59,253 bases of DNA from DASRPD01 sp035646535 (GTDB lineage Bacteria; Actinomycetota; Acidimicrobiia; IMCC26256; JANYLB01). Under the pieces are notes generated by a model. That model ran no database searches. It saw only the letters and a program-made list of their open reading frames with translations, and was not told the origin of the DNA. This document shows, one piece after another, positions 42,802 through 51,840 of this stretch (position 1 is the stretch's first letter; each line of letters starts with the position of its first letter). The stretch lies in assembly GCA_035646535.1 (NCBI GenBank), contig DASRPD010000079.1, forward strand, positions 1 through 59,253. The letters run 5' to 3'. The position numbers and the translations under genes were made by a program.

Positions 42802-43276
42802 GGCCCGCCCGCGAGACGCGGGCTACGTCGTCGGCATCGGCGCGAGCGGGGCGGCCTCCGAAGCCGAGGTCGATGACCTGGTCCGCGGCGCGCTCGCCGA
42901 GGCCGACGTGTCGATGGCCGCGGTGCGCGCGGTGGCGACCGTGCAGGCTCGTGTCGACCACCCTGCGATCCGGGCACTCCCGTGGCCCACCGTCGGGTAT
43001 CCGGTGGACACCCTGGCCGCGGTGGAGGTCTCTGAGCCGAGCGAGCTCGTCGCGCGAGCGACGGGTACCCCCAGCGTCGCCGAGGCGGCCGCGCTCGCGG
43101 CTGCCGGAGACGGCGCGCGACTCGTTGTTCCCAAGCGGCGGTCGCGTCACGCCACCGTCGCGGTGGCCCGTTCCGCCGCGTTCAACCCGGCGTTCGACGC
43201 GACCTTCGACCCGACATCCGACCCGCAATCCGAACCGATATTCGACGACCCAGAGGATGACCATGGCCCGAGCTGA
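42794..43276 (+). CDS. cobE: CobE / CbiG C-terminal domain protein
   Basis: 160 residues from the ATG at 42794, overlapping cobL by 8 bp. VVGIGASGAASEAEVDDLVR, VATVQARVDHPAIRALPWP, GYPVDTLAAVEVSEPSELVA and GTPSVAEAAALAAAGDGARL form the CobE/CbiG-C fold. CobE is needed in aerobic pathways but its chemical role is unclear. The last about 30 residues contain repeating F-D-P/N-P units and probably are a disordered tail. It overlaps cobT by 14 bp. Confidence 0.88.
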   Translation: MTEARPRDAGYVVGIGASGAASEAEVDDLVRGALAEADVSMAAVRAVATVQARVDHPAIRALPWPTVGYPVDTLAAVEVSEPSELVARATGTPSVAEAAALAAAGDGARLVVPKRRSRHATVAVARSAAFNPAFDATFDPTSDPQSEPIFDDPEDDHGPS

Positions 43277-44345
43277 TGCCACCAACCTTCCCGGCCCGTT
43301 CGGGCAGGCCCGAGCGCGACTCGCCCCGCCGGACGAGGCCGCGCGCGCCGAGGCCGAGGCCCTGCACCTGCGGCTGACGAAGCCACCGGGGTCGCTCGGC
43401 CTGCTCGAGTCCATCGGGGCGCAGTTGTCAGCCATCGCCGGCGTCTCGCCCCCGCCGCTTCCCCGCCCCGCCGCGGTCGCGGTCTTCGCCGGTGATCACG
43501 GCGTGCACGCCGAGGGGGTCACGCCGTGGCCGCAAGACGTCACCGCCCAGATGGTGGCCAACTTCCTGGCCGGCGGCGCGGCGATCAATGTGCTCGCCCG
43601 CCAGCAGGGCGCGACCGTCGTGGTGGTGGACGTCGGTGTCGCCGCGCCCCTCGATCCTGCCGACGGCCTCTTGGACCGCAAGGTGCGCGCGGGTACCGCC
43701 AACCTCGCCGAGGGCCCCGCGATGACCCGCGACGAAGCGGTCGCGGCCCTCGATATCGGCGTCGACGTCGCCCGCGATCTCGTCGCCGCGGGACATCGCG
43801 CCCTTCTCACGGGTGACATGGGTATCGCCAACACCACGCCGTCCGCCGCGCTCATCTGTGCGATCACCGGCCGACCCGCGGCCGAGGTCACCGGCCGGGG
43901 CACCGGGATCGACGACGACACCCTCGATCGCAAGACCGCCATCGTCGAAGGTGCCGCCCGCCGAGTCGACGGGCGGGACCCGATCGACGTGCTCGCCGAG
44001 GTGGGCGGGCTCGAGATCGCCGCGCTGGCCGGCTACATCGTCGGCGCAGCCGCCGAACGCGTGCCGGTCATCGTCGACGGCGTCATCGCCGGAGCCGCGC
44101 TGCTCACCGCCGCGCAGCTCGCACCCGATGTGCTCGGCTACGTCATCTGCGGACATCGCTCGGTCGAGCCGGGGGCGACCGCCGTGCTCGACGCGCTCGG
44201 GTTGACCCCGGTGGTCGATCTCGACCTCCGCCTCGGGGAAGGCACCGGCGCGTGCCTCGCGCTGCCGATCGTCGAGGCCGCGGCGCGGATCCTCGGCGAG
44301 ATGGCCACCTTCGACAGCGCCGGCGTCGCCCACAAGACGGATTGA
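43263..44345 (+). CDS. cobT: nicotinate-nucleotide:dimethylbenzimidazole phosphoribosyltransferase
   Basis: 360 residues from the ATG at 43263. Makes alpha-ribazole 5'-phosphate for the lower ligand. LTKPPGSLGLLESIGAQLSA, AVAVFAGDHGVHAEGVTPWP, TGDMGIANTTPSAAL and GYVICGHRSVEPGATAVLDA (catalytic Glu in SVEPG, near residue 302) identify CobT. LDLRLGEGTGACLALPIVEA closes it. Last gene of the fusion-cobM-cobL-cobE-cobT unit; a GC-rich hairpin follows at 44401. Confidence 0.96.
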   Translation: MARADATNLPGPFGQARARLAPPDEAARAEAEALHLRLTKPPGSLGLLESIGAQLSAIAGVSPPPLPRPAAVAVFAGDHGVHAEGVTPWPQDVTAQMVANFLAGGAAINVLARQQGATVVVVDVGVAAPLDPADGLLDRKVRAGTANLAEGPAMTRDEAVAALDIGVDVARDLVAAGHRALLTGDMGIANTTPSAALICAITGRPAAEVTGRGTGIDDDTLDRKTAIVEGAARRVDGRDPIDVLAEVGGLEIAALAGYIVGAAAERVPVIVDGVIAGAALLTAAQLAPDVLGYVICGHRSVEPGATAVLDALGLTPVVDLDLRLGEGTGACLALPIVEAAARILGEMATFDSAGVAHKTD

Positions 44346-44400
44346 CCGACGGGTCACACGCCTATCTCGCTCGGTCGGCGGGTGCACGACCACGCTCGCC

Positions 44401-44441
44401 GGTGCCGGCGGGCGATCCCGGAACCCCTCCCGGCCGGCACC
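44401..44441 (+). terminator. possible terminator hairpin after cobT
   Basis: GGTGCCGG (44401-44408) and CCGGCACC (44434-44441) pair perfectly 56 bp after the cobT stop. No U-tract follows, which is usual for high-GC actinomycetes. It could end the cobalamin operon; evidence is the symmetry and position only. Confidence 0.4.
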
Positions 44442-44519
44442 ACGGTCTACGTTGCGCGCGAGCTCCGCGACATTCGCAGAGCCTGACCGCCGCCCGTCCG
44501 ACGTCTTCGCGCTGGAGCC

Positions 44520-44903
44520 ATGATGCCGTTGCCACGAGCGATCGCGACGTTCAACCGGAACGTCACGAACCGAGTGACGCGCCTGGTGGCGACTCGCCTC
44601 CCCGGATTCGGGATCGTCACCCACCAGGGACGGCGTTCCGGACGGACCTATGAGACGCCGGTCAACGTGTTCCGAACGGCCCACGGCTTCAACCTCGCGC
44701 TGACCTTCGGCCGGGGCGACTGGGTCAAGAACGTGGTGTACGCGGCCGGCGGTCAGGTGACCACGCGGGGCAAGACGTATCGCTTCTCGAATCCTCGTAT
44801 CGACACCGACGCCCGGCACCGAGGATTTCCGCTTCTCGTGCGCGTCGTCCTTGGGTTGATCCACGCCGATGACATCCTCCGCGTCGACGACTCGACGGAG
44901 TGA
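44520..44903 (+). CDS. deazaflavin-dependent (Ddn-like) nitroreductase family protein
   Basis: 127 residues from the ATG at 44520 (a second ATG follows directly). TRLPGFGIVTHQGRRSGRTY ETPVNVFR, then ALTFGRGDWVKNVVYAAGGQ, is the split-barrel pattern of the F420-dependent Ddn/quinone-reductase family in actinomycetes. It probably reduces a small substrate with F420H2; the substrate is unknown. It stands alone, 174 bp after cobT, and marks the end of the ordinary chromosome before the decaying region. Confidence 0.85.
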   Translation: MMPLPRAIATFNRNVTNRVTRLVATRLPGFGIVTHQGRRSGRTYETPVNVFRTAHGFNLALTFGRGDWVKNVVYAAGGQVTTRGKTYRFSNPRIDTDARHRGFPLLVRVVLGLIHADDILRVDDSTE

Positions 44904-45081
44904 GCAGCGACGTCGTTGGCGCGTTCCTGATCGGTTCGCTCTCTTCGTGACGCTGTCGGAGGCGGACGGCACGCTTCGGTTGCCGATCGATCCGGAAGAG
45001 CCCGAGCCGTCGGGTATGGACCGCGCCGAGCTGTTCGACGAGCACGCGGGTGGTCTCGCCGGCAACCTCGATCTCGGGCGG

Positions 45082-46785
45082 TCAGCCCTCGGCGAGGAGC
45101 GCGGTCGCCTCCCGCGCGAAGGTGGCGTCCGGTTCGTCGGCCAGGAGGTCGACGATCGCCTGCGCGTGGCGGCGGACGTCGTCGATGCGCCCCTCGTGGC
45201 GGGCGAGCTTGGCCAGCTCGAACTCCACCGTCGGGCGGAAGCCCTCGAAGCCGTACTCGTCGAAGGTCACGATCAACGCATCGAGCTCGCCCCGCCCCCG
45301 CTTGGCGGCGCCCCGGACGTGGCGCAGCACGAAGGCGGGATTGCGCAGCGCCGAGCCCGCCGAACCGGAGACCTCACCCGTGGCCATCCGCGCGTGCAAG
45401 GTCGCCAGGGAGAGGTCGATGAACGCTTCCATCGACCGGGTGCCGTCCTGCACCGCCTCCGCCCGGTACGCGACCAGGTCGCGCGCGCCGCGGCTGCGTT
45501 GCCCGTCCGACATGGCCACCAGTGCCGCGAACATGTCGTGGTAGGCCCAGAATGATCTCATGCCGAGCTCGCCGGCCTCGGGCCGGTTCTCGGCGATCGT
45601 CCGTCGCGCCCGCGCGGGGTCACCGAACGCGGCATCGATCCCGGCGGACCAAACGTGCGCCAAGTGCCGGTAGACGGGGTCGACGTCCGCGGCGTTTCCC
45701 CTGCTCACCGCCGACCGCGAGCAGATCGCGGGCCAGGTCCCGGGCTTCGCGGGTCCGCCCGCGGACCACGGCGGTGGTCGCAGCGCCACCGAGACCCTTG
45801 ATGTGGGCATATCTCCGGTGGTGCAGATCCGGCACCGCCGGCAGCAACGCCTGCAGGCGTTCCCAGAGCGCGGGCACTTCCCTCGTCCGGCCCGCGGGGT
45901 AGAGCGACCAGGGCAGCCACGCGAGCGCGTAGGCCTCGGCGGTGACGTCGCCGCTGCGTTCAGCGAGCGCGGCGGCTTCCTCCAGGAGGCGAATCGATTC
46001 GCGAATGCCGCCGAGCACGTTGATGACGAGGTGGCCGGACCAGGCGAGCCAGCGCGCGTGGAGGCCGTCGTCACCGACACGCTCGGGCAGCTCCGCGTGC
46101 GCGGTCACGAGCTGATGCAGATCGCCGAACCGTCCTTGGTAGTAGTGGACCTGAGCCCAGTCGAGGATGAGCTCGAGGAGCAACCGGTCCCGCCGCGCGG
46201 GGTCCACGGGTCCGGTGCCCGACCCGGTCTCTGCGATGAGCAACGCGTACGCGTTGCGGTAGTGACTGTCGGCCTCGGCCAGTGCGTAGCGGTCGAGGGC
46301 CTTGCGCCCCGAACGTTGCAGGTAGGTCACCGCTTCCTCGACGTGGCCGCTGCGTTCGTAGTGGTAGGCGAGCGTCTCGGCGAACTCACCGGTCCGATCC
46401 GCGAGGGCCGACTCGATGGCGCGCGCCACCCGCTCGTGGAGCGCCTCGCGGTCACGACGCGGGAGGCCCTCGTAGGCGACCTCCTGGGTGAGGGCGTGCT
46501 TGAACGCGTACTCCAACTCGGGGTCGATGGCCGTCCCGCGGATCAGGTCGGCGCCGACCAGATCCAGCAGGCTCGCATCGAGACCGTCGGGGCGGTCGGT
46601 CACCTGATGCACCAACCGGTGCAGGAAATCGCGCCCGACCACCGACACCTCGCGCAGGACCCGGCGGCGATCGGCGCTCAGACCGTCGATACGCGCGGCG
46701 ATGACCCCCCGGATCGTGCTGGGGACCCCGACCTCGTCCAAGGACTGGCGGAGACACCAGCCCGTGTCGTCACGGACTAGTTCGC
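45082..46785 (-). pseudogene. frameshifted, 5'-truncated ATPase/TPR regulator remnant
   Basis: The first part (46785 to about 45710) reads GELVRDDTGWCLRQSLDEVG, VIAARIDGLSADRRRVLREV and YAFKHALTQEVAYEGLPRRD, then TPR-like helices. This is the region after the AAA ATPase in adenylate-cyclase-linked regulators. Near 45705, at a GGGGAAAC run, the frame shifts by one base. It then continues as NAADVDPVYRHLAHVWSAG through ELAKLARHEGRIDDVRRHAQ to a stop at 45082. The cyclase domain and P-loop that should precede residue 1 are missing. The upstream edge is taken over by a small cysteine-rich gene. A sequencing error could explain the frameshift but not the missing front. Confidence 0.8.
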
Positions 46786-46896
46786 CCGCTTCTCGCGCAC
46801 GGGCAGGTCTCGACAGCAACAGTCGGGATCACCGCACACAGAAACGCGAACGCCGCGCTCGACGAGGCATCCACAGTCGGCGCAACGAATCTCCAT
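46777..46896 (-). CDS. 39-residue cysteine-rich mini-protein
   Basis: ATG at 46896, stop TAG at 46777. The protein starts MEIRCADCGCLVERGVRVSV and continues with CGDPDCCCRDLPVREKRAN; seven cysteines in 39 residues. CxxCxC plus CxxxxCCC suggests a zinc or iron-sulfur site. I do not recognise a named family, and the gene is too short to be sure. Its last codons touch the truncated end of the TPR pseudogene on the same strand. An independent small regulator is possible. Confidence 0.5.
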   Translation of the reverse strand: MEIRCADCGCLVERGVRVSVCGDPDCCCRDLPVREKRAN

Positions 46897-46996
46897 CGAG
46901 GGAGGGTACCCATCCGCGACGGGCCACTAGCTCGCCCGCTTCCTCCCACTCCCCCATGGAGGGGGCAACGAGCCGCCGCCGATACCCTCGCGGGTT

Positions 46997-47887
46997 GTGG
47001 CAGACGACGAAGCCGCCGCGGTTCGGACCCAACTTGTCCGGACGGCCGTCGAGGTGCTCGAAGGCACCGCGCGTCACGCCGAGACGACCATCTCGACGCA
47101 CGACGGCACCCCGTCCGCTGGATCGGCCGCCCAGCGCGAGATCTCCGCGGATGACGACGGGACCCTCGACGCACCCTGGATGCCTCGTCCGGGCTACGAC
47201 GCCCATGGCACCGCCACCCTGATGATCCTCACCGCCGCCGACCATCTACGCGGCCATGCAAGAGTGCTTCTTCCGGAGCCTCCGACGATCTGGGCTCCCC
47301 GCACGATCGCACGCGCCTCACTCGAGAACACGGCGAGAGCCGCCTGGCTCCTCGACCCCGCCATCACCTACCGCGATCGCGTCATCCGCTACGTGAACGA
47401 CTCGCTCTACTCGCTCTGGGAAGCACGGCGAGCAGGATTCTCGCTGACCGGAGGACGCGACCCGGCCGAGCGAGTCGAGGAGATCGTCGCGTGGGCGAAC
47501 CTCCGTGCGATTCCCGTCTCTCGGCCCAAGGACCCACTGAGGAGCCCCGTTGGTCTGGGCGATGGTCGAAGAAACGCGACCCGCGTGCTCGACGACCTCC
47601 TCGATGAGTTCGGCAAGGCCGCCTACCGAGAGTTCTCGGCCCTTGCCCATGCGACGTTGTCGGGACTCATGAACATGGTGGAGCCGGCAGGCGACGGAGA
47701 CGACGACCGAGGCGAGATCGCGGTGAAGCCGGAGGTAGTCATCACGGTCGCGGCGACTGCGTTCATGGTGTTCATGGCTGGCTTCGAACGTCTGCTCGCG
47801 CAGTACGGCTGGTCCCCCGACCTCTCGGCGAGTTGGAAGCTGTCATGCATCCGTCGGATGCGGCCGTTTCTCCCGAGGAGCGAATGA
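46997..47887 (+). CDS. hypothetical protein, all-helical
   Basis: 296 residues from the GTG at 46997. No family recognised. The sequence is helical and soluble: TATLMILTAADHLRGHARV, IARASLENTARAAWLLDPAI, DRVIRYVNDSLYSLWEARRA, and REFSALAHATLSGLMNMVEP, with a hydrophobic stretch TVAATAFMVFMAGFERLLAQ near the end. The ASLENTARAAWLLDP and ALAH segments are reminiscent of HEPN-like or DUF5677-type helical bundles, a weak impression. It lies in the accessory region and is not clearly in an operon. Confidence 0.6.
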   Translation: MADDEAAAVRTQLVRTAVEVLEGTARHAETTISTHDGTPSAGSAAQREISADDDGTLDAPWMPRPGYDAHGTATLMILTAADHLRGHARVLLPEPPTIWAPRTIARASLENTARAAWLLDPAITYRDRVIRYVNDSLYSLWEARRAGFSLTGGRDPAERVEEIVAWANLRAIPVSRPKDPLRSPVGLGDGRRNATRVLDDLLDEFGKAAYREFSALAHATLSGLMNMVEPAGDGDDDRGEIAVKPEVVITVAATAFMVFMAGFERLLAQYGWSPDLSASWKLSCIRRMRPFLPRSE

Positions 47888-48037
47888 GCGGGGGGACGGA
47901 CCGCGAGACCGGACGGAGGACGCGCCCCACTGCGCCGGTGAGCCGCGTGCTCGGTCCCGGCCGTGAGGGAGGCCCGCGGTTCTCCTCTCGACGCGGGGAA
48001 GCCGCGGGGAGAGTTACCTGTTGGGGCCGCGATGCGG

Positions 48038-48748
48038 TCAGTCGGTTCGCGAGAGGAGCTTCGCCTTCTCCGCCTCGAACTCGGCGTCGGAGAGGAGACC
48101 TTCGTCGCGTAGGGCCGCAAGCTCCCGGAGCTGAGTCGGAAGGTCCTTCGTTGGCGCGGCCTGGACCGTCTGAGGAGCATGACGCTCGACGATCCGGCGT
48201 TCGACGTAGTCGCGCACGGCCTCGAACTCGGCGGCATGGAACGTCGTGAACACCACCGTGTTCTCGTCCTTCGCCGCGGCGGCGACGCCCCGCTTCTTGA
48301 CCTCGTTTCCACCGGGGATCGTGAACTGGATGTAGCCGTTCCGACCGCCCGGCTTCTTGAACTGCACCGCGGTGATGCTCCCGATCGGGATCCGCTTCTC
48401 ACCCCGCGCCATGCCGCCCCCCATCGCGGCGAGAGCGCCCTTGCGGGCGATGGTGACGAAGTTCTCGTCCAGGATGAGTTGACCTCCGAGGCCCTTCGCG
48501 GTGAATGGAAGTGCGAACGGTGCGCTTCCTCCCGCGGTTGGATCCCACGCACCGGCCGCCGATTCGGGTTCCGTCTCACCGGGCGCGTCGTCCTCGGCTA
48601 GAGCCTCGACGCCTGGACCGGCGACTATCGGGTCGGTGCTCGCCTCTCCCGCGTCGGCGACGTGCTCGGTCCACTCCGCGCCGTCCCAGTAGCGGTGCTC
48701 ATGGCGTTCGGTCGGGTCGGGATGCCATCCGGGATCGGTCGTCGTCAT
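48038..48748 (-). CDS. DUF2510/DUF4429/SHOCT domain protein
   Basis: 236 residues from the ATG at 48748. N-terminal DUF2510 (DPGWHPDPTERHEHRYWDGA EWTEHV, residues 5-30). An acidic linker follows, then a DUF4429-like PH-type domain (KGLGGQLILDENFVTIARKG, RIPIGSITAVQFKKPG, IQFTIPGGNEVKK). The C-terminal SHOCT helix pair is LRELAALRDEGLLSDAEFEA EKAKLL. This domain order is common in actinomycete proteins of unknown, possibly membrane-stress-related, function. The WhiB remnant lies immediately upstream on the same strand and its read-through frame overlaps the start. Confidence 0.88.
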   Translation of the reverse strand: MTTTDPGWHPDPTERHEHRYWDGAEWTEHVADAGEASTDPIVAGPGVEALAEDDAPGETEPESAAGAWDPTAGGSAPFALPFTAKGLGGQLILDENFVTIARKGALAAMGGGMARGEKRIPIGSITAVQFKKPGGRNGYIQFTIPGGNEVKKRGVAAAAKDENTVVFTTFHAAEFEAVRDYVERRIVERHAPQTVQAAPTKDLPTQLRELAALRDEGLLSDAEFEAEKAKLLSRTD

Positions 48749-49166
48749 GGCCCCCATGATTGCGCGACGCACACGGCGTGTCAGGGAGGAGCGTCCCTCC
48801 GGGCTTCGCCCGCCGAGCAGCGGACCAGGCGGGCGAACCGGGGGCCGGAGACCGGCGGGCCTTCTCGCGGCGGAGCTCCCGCCGCTCAAGGCCCGACATC
48901 CCACCCCAGATGCCGGGCAGATCATCGGCCGGGAACGTCAAGGCCTACGCGAGACACTCGGCCCGGACAAGGCAGCGGGAGCAGACATCCCGCGCCGGAG
49001 ACGTCGGCGCACCCCGCCGTGGGAACCAGGCGTCGGGCGGCAACACCGGATGGTCAACACATGCACCATCGGCCGCCCAGACGGTCGCCGCGAGGTCGAG
49101 CATCCCGCCGACCACCTCGTCACTCGAGCGAGACGACAAGCGCGCGGAGGCCCGGTCGGCGTACAC
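48699..49166 (-). pseudogene. WhiB-type regulator interrupted by an in-frame amber codon
   Basis: The frame from the GTG at 49166 contains DGACVDHPVLPPDAWFPRRG, then VCSRCLVRAECLA. All four Fe-S cysteines are present in C-Xn-C-x2-C-x5-C spacing. It then meets a TAG at 48945-48947. Directly after it, in the same frame, comes ALTFPADDLPGIWGGMSGLE RRELRREKARR, the GIWGG turn and basic DNA-binding tail of WhiB proteins. WhiB relatives have Tyr (TAC/TAT) at the stop position, so one base change TAC to TAG splits the gene. WhiB proteins are NO/redox-sensing sigma-factor partners. The truncated product would lack the DNA-contacting half. The read-through frame runs to 48699, overlapping the DUF2510 start; the real end is probably earlier. 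Confidence 0.82.
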
Positions 49167-49366
49167 CGCCCAGGATCTTGGCGCGGACGCGACTCAGCGG
49201 GGATCGTCCGACGGCTCCGACCGAAACGGAGTCGGCGGCGGCAGCGGCACGAGCCGCGCACCGACCGTCCAATGGAGCCGCGCACGCGACACCGGCGACA
49301 GACCGAAGCCTGCCTCCGACAACCTGATCTCCCCGGCGAGCGACGCCGACGGCCCAGTTCTCGCGG

Positions 49367-50403
49367 GTGGCGGCACCGTTGGCCGAGGCCGGCGCGGCGG
49401 GGGCGTGGCTGGCGGGACGGCGGCTGGTTGCGATCGATGGCACATGTCTTGATGTGGCCGACACCGCCGAGAACGACGGGTGGTTCGGTCGGCCGGGGGT
49501 GAACAAGGGCGAGCGGGCCGCGTTCCCGCAAGCCCGGGTGGTGGCGGTCGCGGCGTGCGGCACCCACGCCGTGTTCGACGCCGCTGTCGGTGCGTACACG
49601 ACAGCGGAGAACACGTTGGCCCGCGAGGTGATCGATCGGCTCGAGCCAGGGATGTTGTTGTTGGCCGACCGCGGGTTCTGCGGGTTTCCCCTGTGGAACC
49701 GGGCCGTCGCGACCGGCGCCGACCTGTTGTGGCGGGCCATGGGAAACATGAAGCCCCGCTACATCGAGACGCTGTCGGACGGGTCATGGCTGGCCGAGCT
49801 GCGACCGGCGGGCAATGCCGGACGCAAGGCCGAACCGTTGAGCATCCGGGTGATCGACTACGAGATCGACGACGGCCGACCCAACGACAACACCTACCGG
49901 TTGTTCACCACGATCCTCGATCCCGACGAGGCCTCTGCGGTTGACCTCGCAGTCGCGTACGCGCAGCGATGGGAGATCGAAGCCGTGTTCGACGAGCTCA
50001 AGGTCCACCAGCGAGGGCCGCGCACCGTGCTGCGATCGAAGTCACCCGACCTGGTGTTCCAAGAGATCTGGGGACACCTCTGTTGCCACTTCGCCATCCG
50101 GACCCTCATGTGGGAAGCCGCCGACCACGCCCAAGTCGACCCTGACCGGGTCAGCTTCGTCGCAGCTCTCCGCATCGCTCGCCGCTCCATCTCCGCGGCG
50201 CGCGATTTTCCCCCTCAGGACGCTGACCGCGGCTGGCGTCACGCCATCGTGCTGCTCTGTCGACGACTCAACCCGGCCCGCGGCATCGCAGCAACCCGCG
50301 GCTCGTCAAACGCAAGTACGTCAAATGGCACGTCAAACGCTCCCACCACCGGGACTGGCCCCAACCCACGGGGCCACCCTGCGCGAACATCATCCGGATC
50401 TGA
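49367..50403 (+). pseudogene. IS4-family transposase remnant, 5'-truncated and frameshifted
   Basis: From about 49350 the frame reads AQFSRVAAPLAEAGAAGAWL, then RRLVAIDGTCLDVADTAEN (first catalytic Asp), LLLADRGFCGFPLWNRAVAT (second Asp) and YAQRWEIEAVFDELKVHQRG (catalytic Glu). The DDE core is complete. The N-terminal domain of about 100 residues is absent; a TGA lies in frame at 49325. Near 50270 the frame shifts: the normal C-terminus NPRLVKRKYVKWHVKRSHHR and a natural stop at 50401-50403 lie in the next frame. The element probably inserted into the 3' end of the SDR gene. Confidence 0.85.
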
Positions 50404-50414
50404 CTGAACGGTAT

Positions 50415-51235
50415 TGGGCCTCATGGGGGTCGACATCCCTCCGGCGACGGGAAGCAGGACGCCAGTCAGATACGCGCCCGCGGGCGAGGCCAGGTACACC
50501 GCCGCGCCGGCAAGGTCGTCGGCTGAGCCGTTCCGTCCCAAGGGGTTGGCTTCTCCGAGCTTCTCGACCACGTCCTCCTTGCCGGAAAACCAGGGGGTGA
50601 GGACGACTCCGGGGACGATCGCGTTGACGGTGATCCGTTTGGGAGCGAGCTCCTTCGCGAGTCGTCGCGTCAGGTGGTGCAGAGCGGCCTTGCAACTCTG
50701 ATAGGTGAACAGCGGCGGTTGCATGACCATGGTGCCGGCGACGGAGCCGATGTTGATGACGCGAGCAGGGTCGGTGTCCGACGCGGACGCCTCGAGCTCG
50801 CGGAGCAGTCCTCTGGTCAGCGTGAACGGCGCCTTGACGTGGGTTGCGTAGAGCTCATCCCATTCAGAATCGGGATACTCCTCGAGCGGAATCGCCTTCG
50901 CTCGGGTGCCCGCGCTATTGACCAGCACATGCAGATGGCTCTCGCGCTCGGCCAGATCTGCGGCCAGCGCCGAGCAGCCCGCGGCCGTCGAGATGTCTGC
51001 GGTCAGCGCTCTGCAGTCACCGATGGCTGAAAGCTCGACCCTTGCAGCATCGCAGTTGCTGTGAACGAGAGGCGACGTACACGCGCGCTCCAGCGTGAAG
51101 CAGCCCACGAGCGATCATCTTTCCGATGCCGCTCGACCCTCCCGTGACGAGCGCCACCTTGCCGCTCATCGAGAACAGCTGCGTTTCGCCCCCGAGGTTG
51201 TCGTGCATGTCATGTGGGTTTGTGTCGTCGCTCAT
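50415..51235 (-). pseudogene. frameshifted SDR (RhlG/FabG-like) oxidoreductase
   Basis: From the ATG at 51235 the protein begins MSDDTNPHDMHDNLGGETQL and the Rossmann start KVALVTGGSSGIGKMIARGL, up to ARVYVASRS. Near 51065 the frame shifts. The rest continues in another frame as NCDAARVELSAIGDCRALTA, LHVLVNSAGTRAKAIPLEEY, RVINIGSVAGTM (catalytic Ser) and FTYQSCKAALHHLTRRLAKE (Y-x3-K). The end, LLPVAGGMSTPM, runs into the IS4 remnant without its own stop. The RhlG-type sequence suggests a 3-oxoacyl-type NADPH reductase before inactivation. Confidence 0.85.
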
Positions 51236-51555
51236 CACTCCATTGTCCACGCACGGTCAGGAAGGCGGCCAACCTCTGGCGCTCCTGCGGTCCAATGGAG
51301 CCGGCACGCTGTGTGGGTGCGGTGCGGGACCCGAACGTGTCCGGCGGACCGGAGGCAAGGACGGGTCCGTGGGCGGGATCTCCCAGGGAAAAGGCGACGC
51401 ACAGCACCGCGCGGACGCGGCTCGAACGCTCAGACCGGCGGACAGGTCTCAGCACTCGGTACTGCGGGCCATGCGCCGTCGTAGGCGGCGCTCCACCACC
51501 AGCACGTGACTCAGGATCGCGACGGTCCCTCTGATGACCAGCGATGACACGATGG
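51236..51555. other. about 320 bp without recognisable gene
   Basis: Between the SDR pseudogene start and the first tRNA-derived repeat. No frame here looks protein-like on either strand, and no RNA motif was seen. It may hold the lost promoter of the SDR gene. Confidence 0.5.
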
Positions 51556-51597
51556 AGCGGGTGACGAGAATCGAACTCGCGTTCTCAGCTTGGGAAG
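51556..51597 (-). repeat. tRNA-Gly 3'-half fragment, attachment-site scar 1
   Basis: Read on the minus strand the 42 bp give anticodon loop TTCCCAAGC, then the T arm GCGAGTTCGATTCTCGT and the acceptor strand CACCCGCTC, followed here by CA. This matches the 3' half of a glycine tRNA (CCC anticodon). The D arm and 5' acceptor strand are absent upstream (51598-51640). An identical 42-bp copy is at 54836. Such partial copies are made when integrative elements insert into a tRNA gene. Confidence 0.8.
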
Positions 51598-51769
51598 TGA
51601 TTCCGGGGGATTGGCCGACCTGCTAGTTCACGCGAATGGGCAGGTCAGCAGGGTTGCGCCGTGTCGTCCCGTCCCCGCCTGTCACTCCAAATCCCATCTC
51701 GTAAGGTCACGCTGGGGTCACGCCGCACCGCGGCTGGTATCAGCTCCGGTGGCCGAGACCGTGGCTAGG

Positions 51770-51839
51770 ACTTGGATTACAACGACGAGATTCCAAGTTT
51801 CAGCTACGAGACTTGGAGATGGGGCCCTACAATCCAAGT
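51770..51839. promoter_or_regulatory. four-half-site operator before fic
   Basis: ACTTGGATT (51770), ATTCCAAGT (51790), ACTTGGAGA (51811) and AATCCAAGT (51831) alternate in orientation and start 20, 21 and 20 bp apart, about two helical turns. The last half-site ends one base before the fic ATG at 51841. It is a strong candidate binding site for a dimeric or tetrameric regulator, perhaps Fic itself through its C-terminal domain. Confidence 0.7.
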
Positions 51840-51840
51840 C

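Noticed and set aside
51556..51597. Complete tRNA-Gly gene
   Set aside because: Only the 3' half is present. No D arm or 5' acceptor strand could be found upstream of either copy (51598-51640, 54878-54920).
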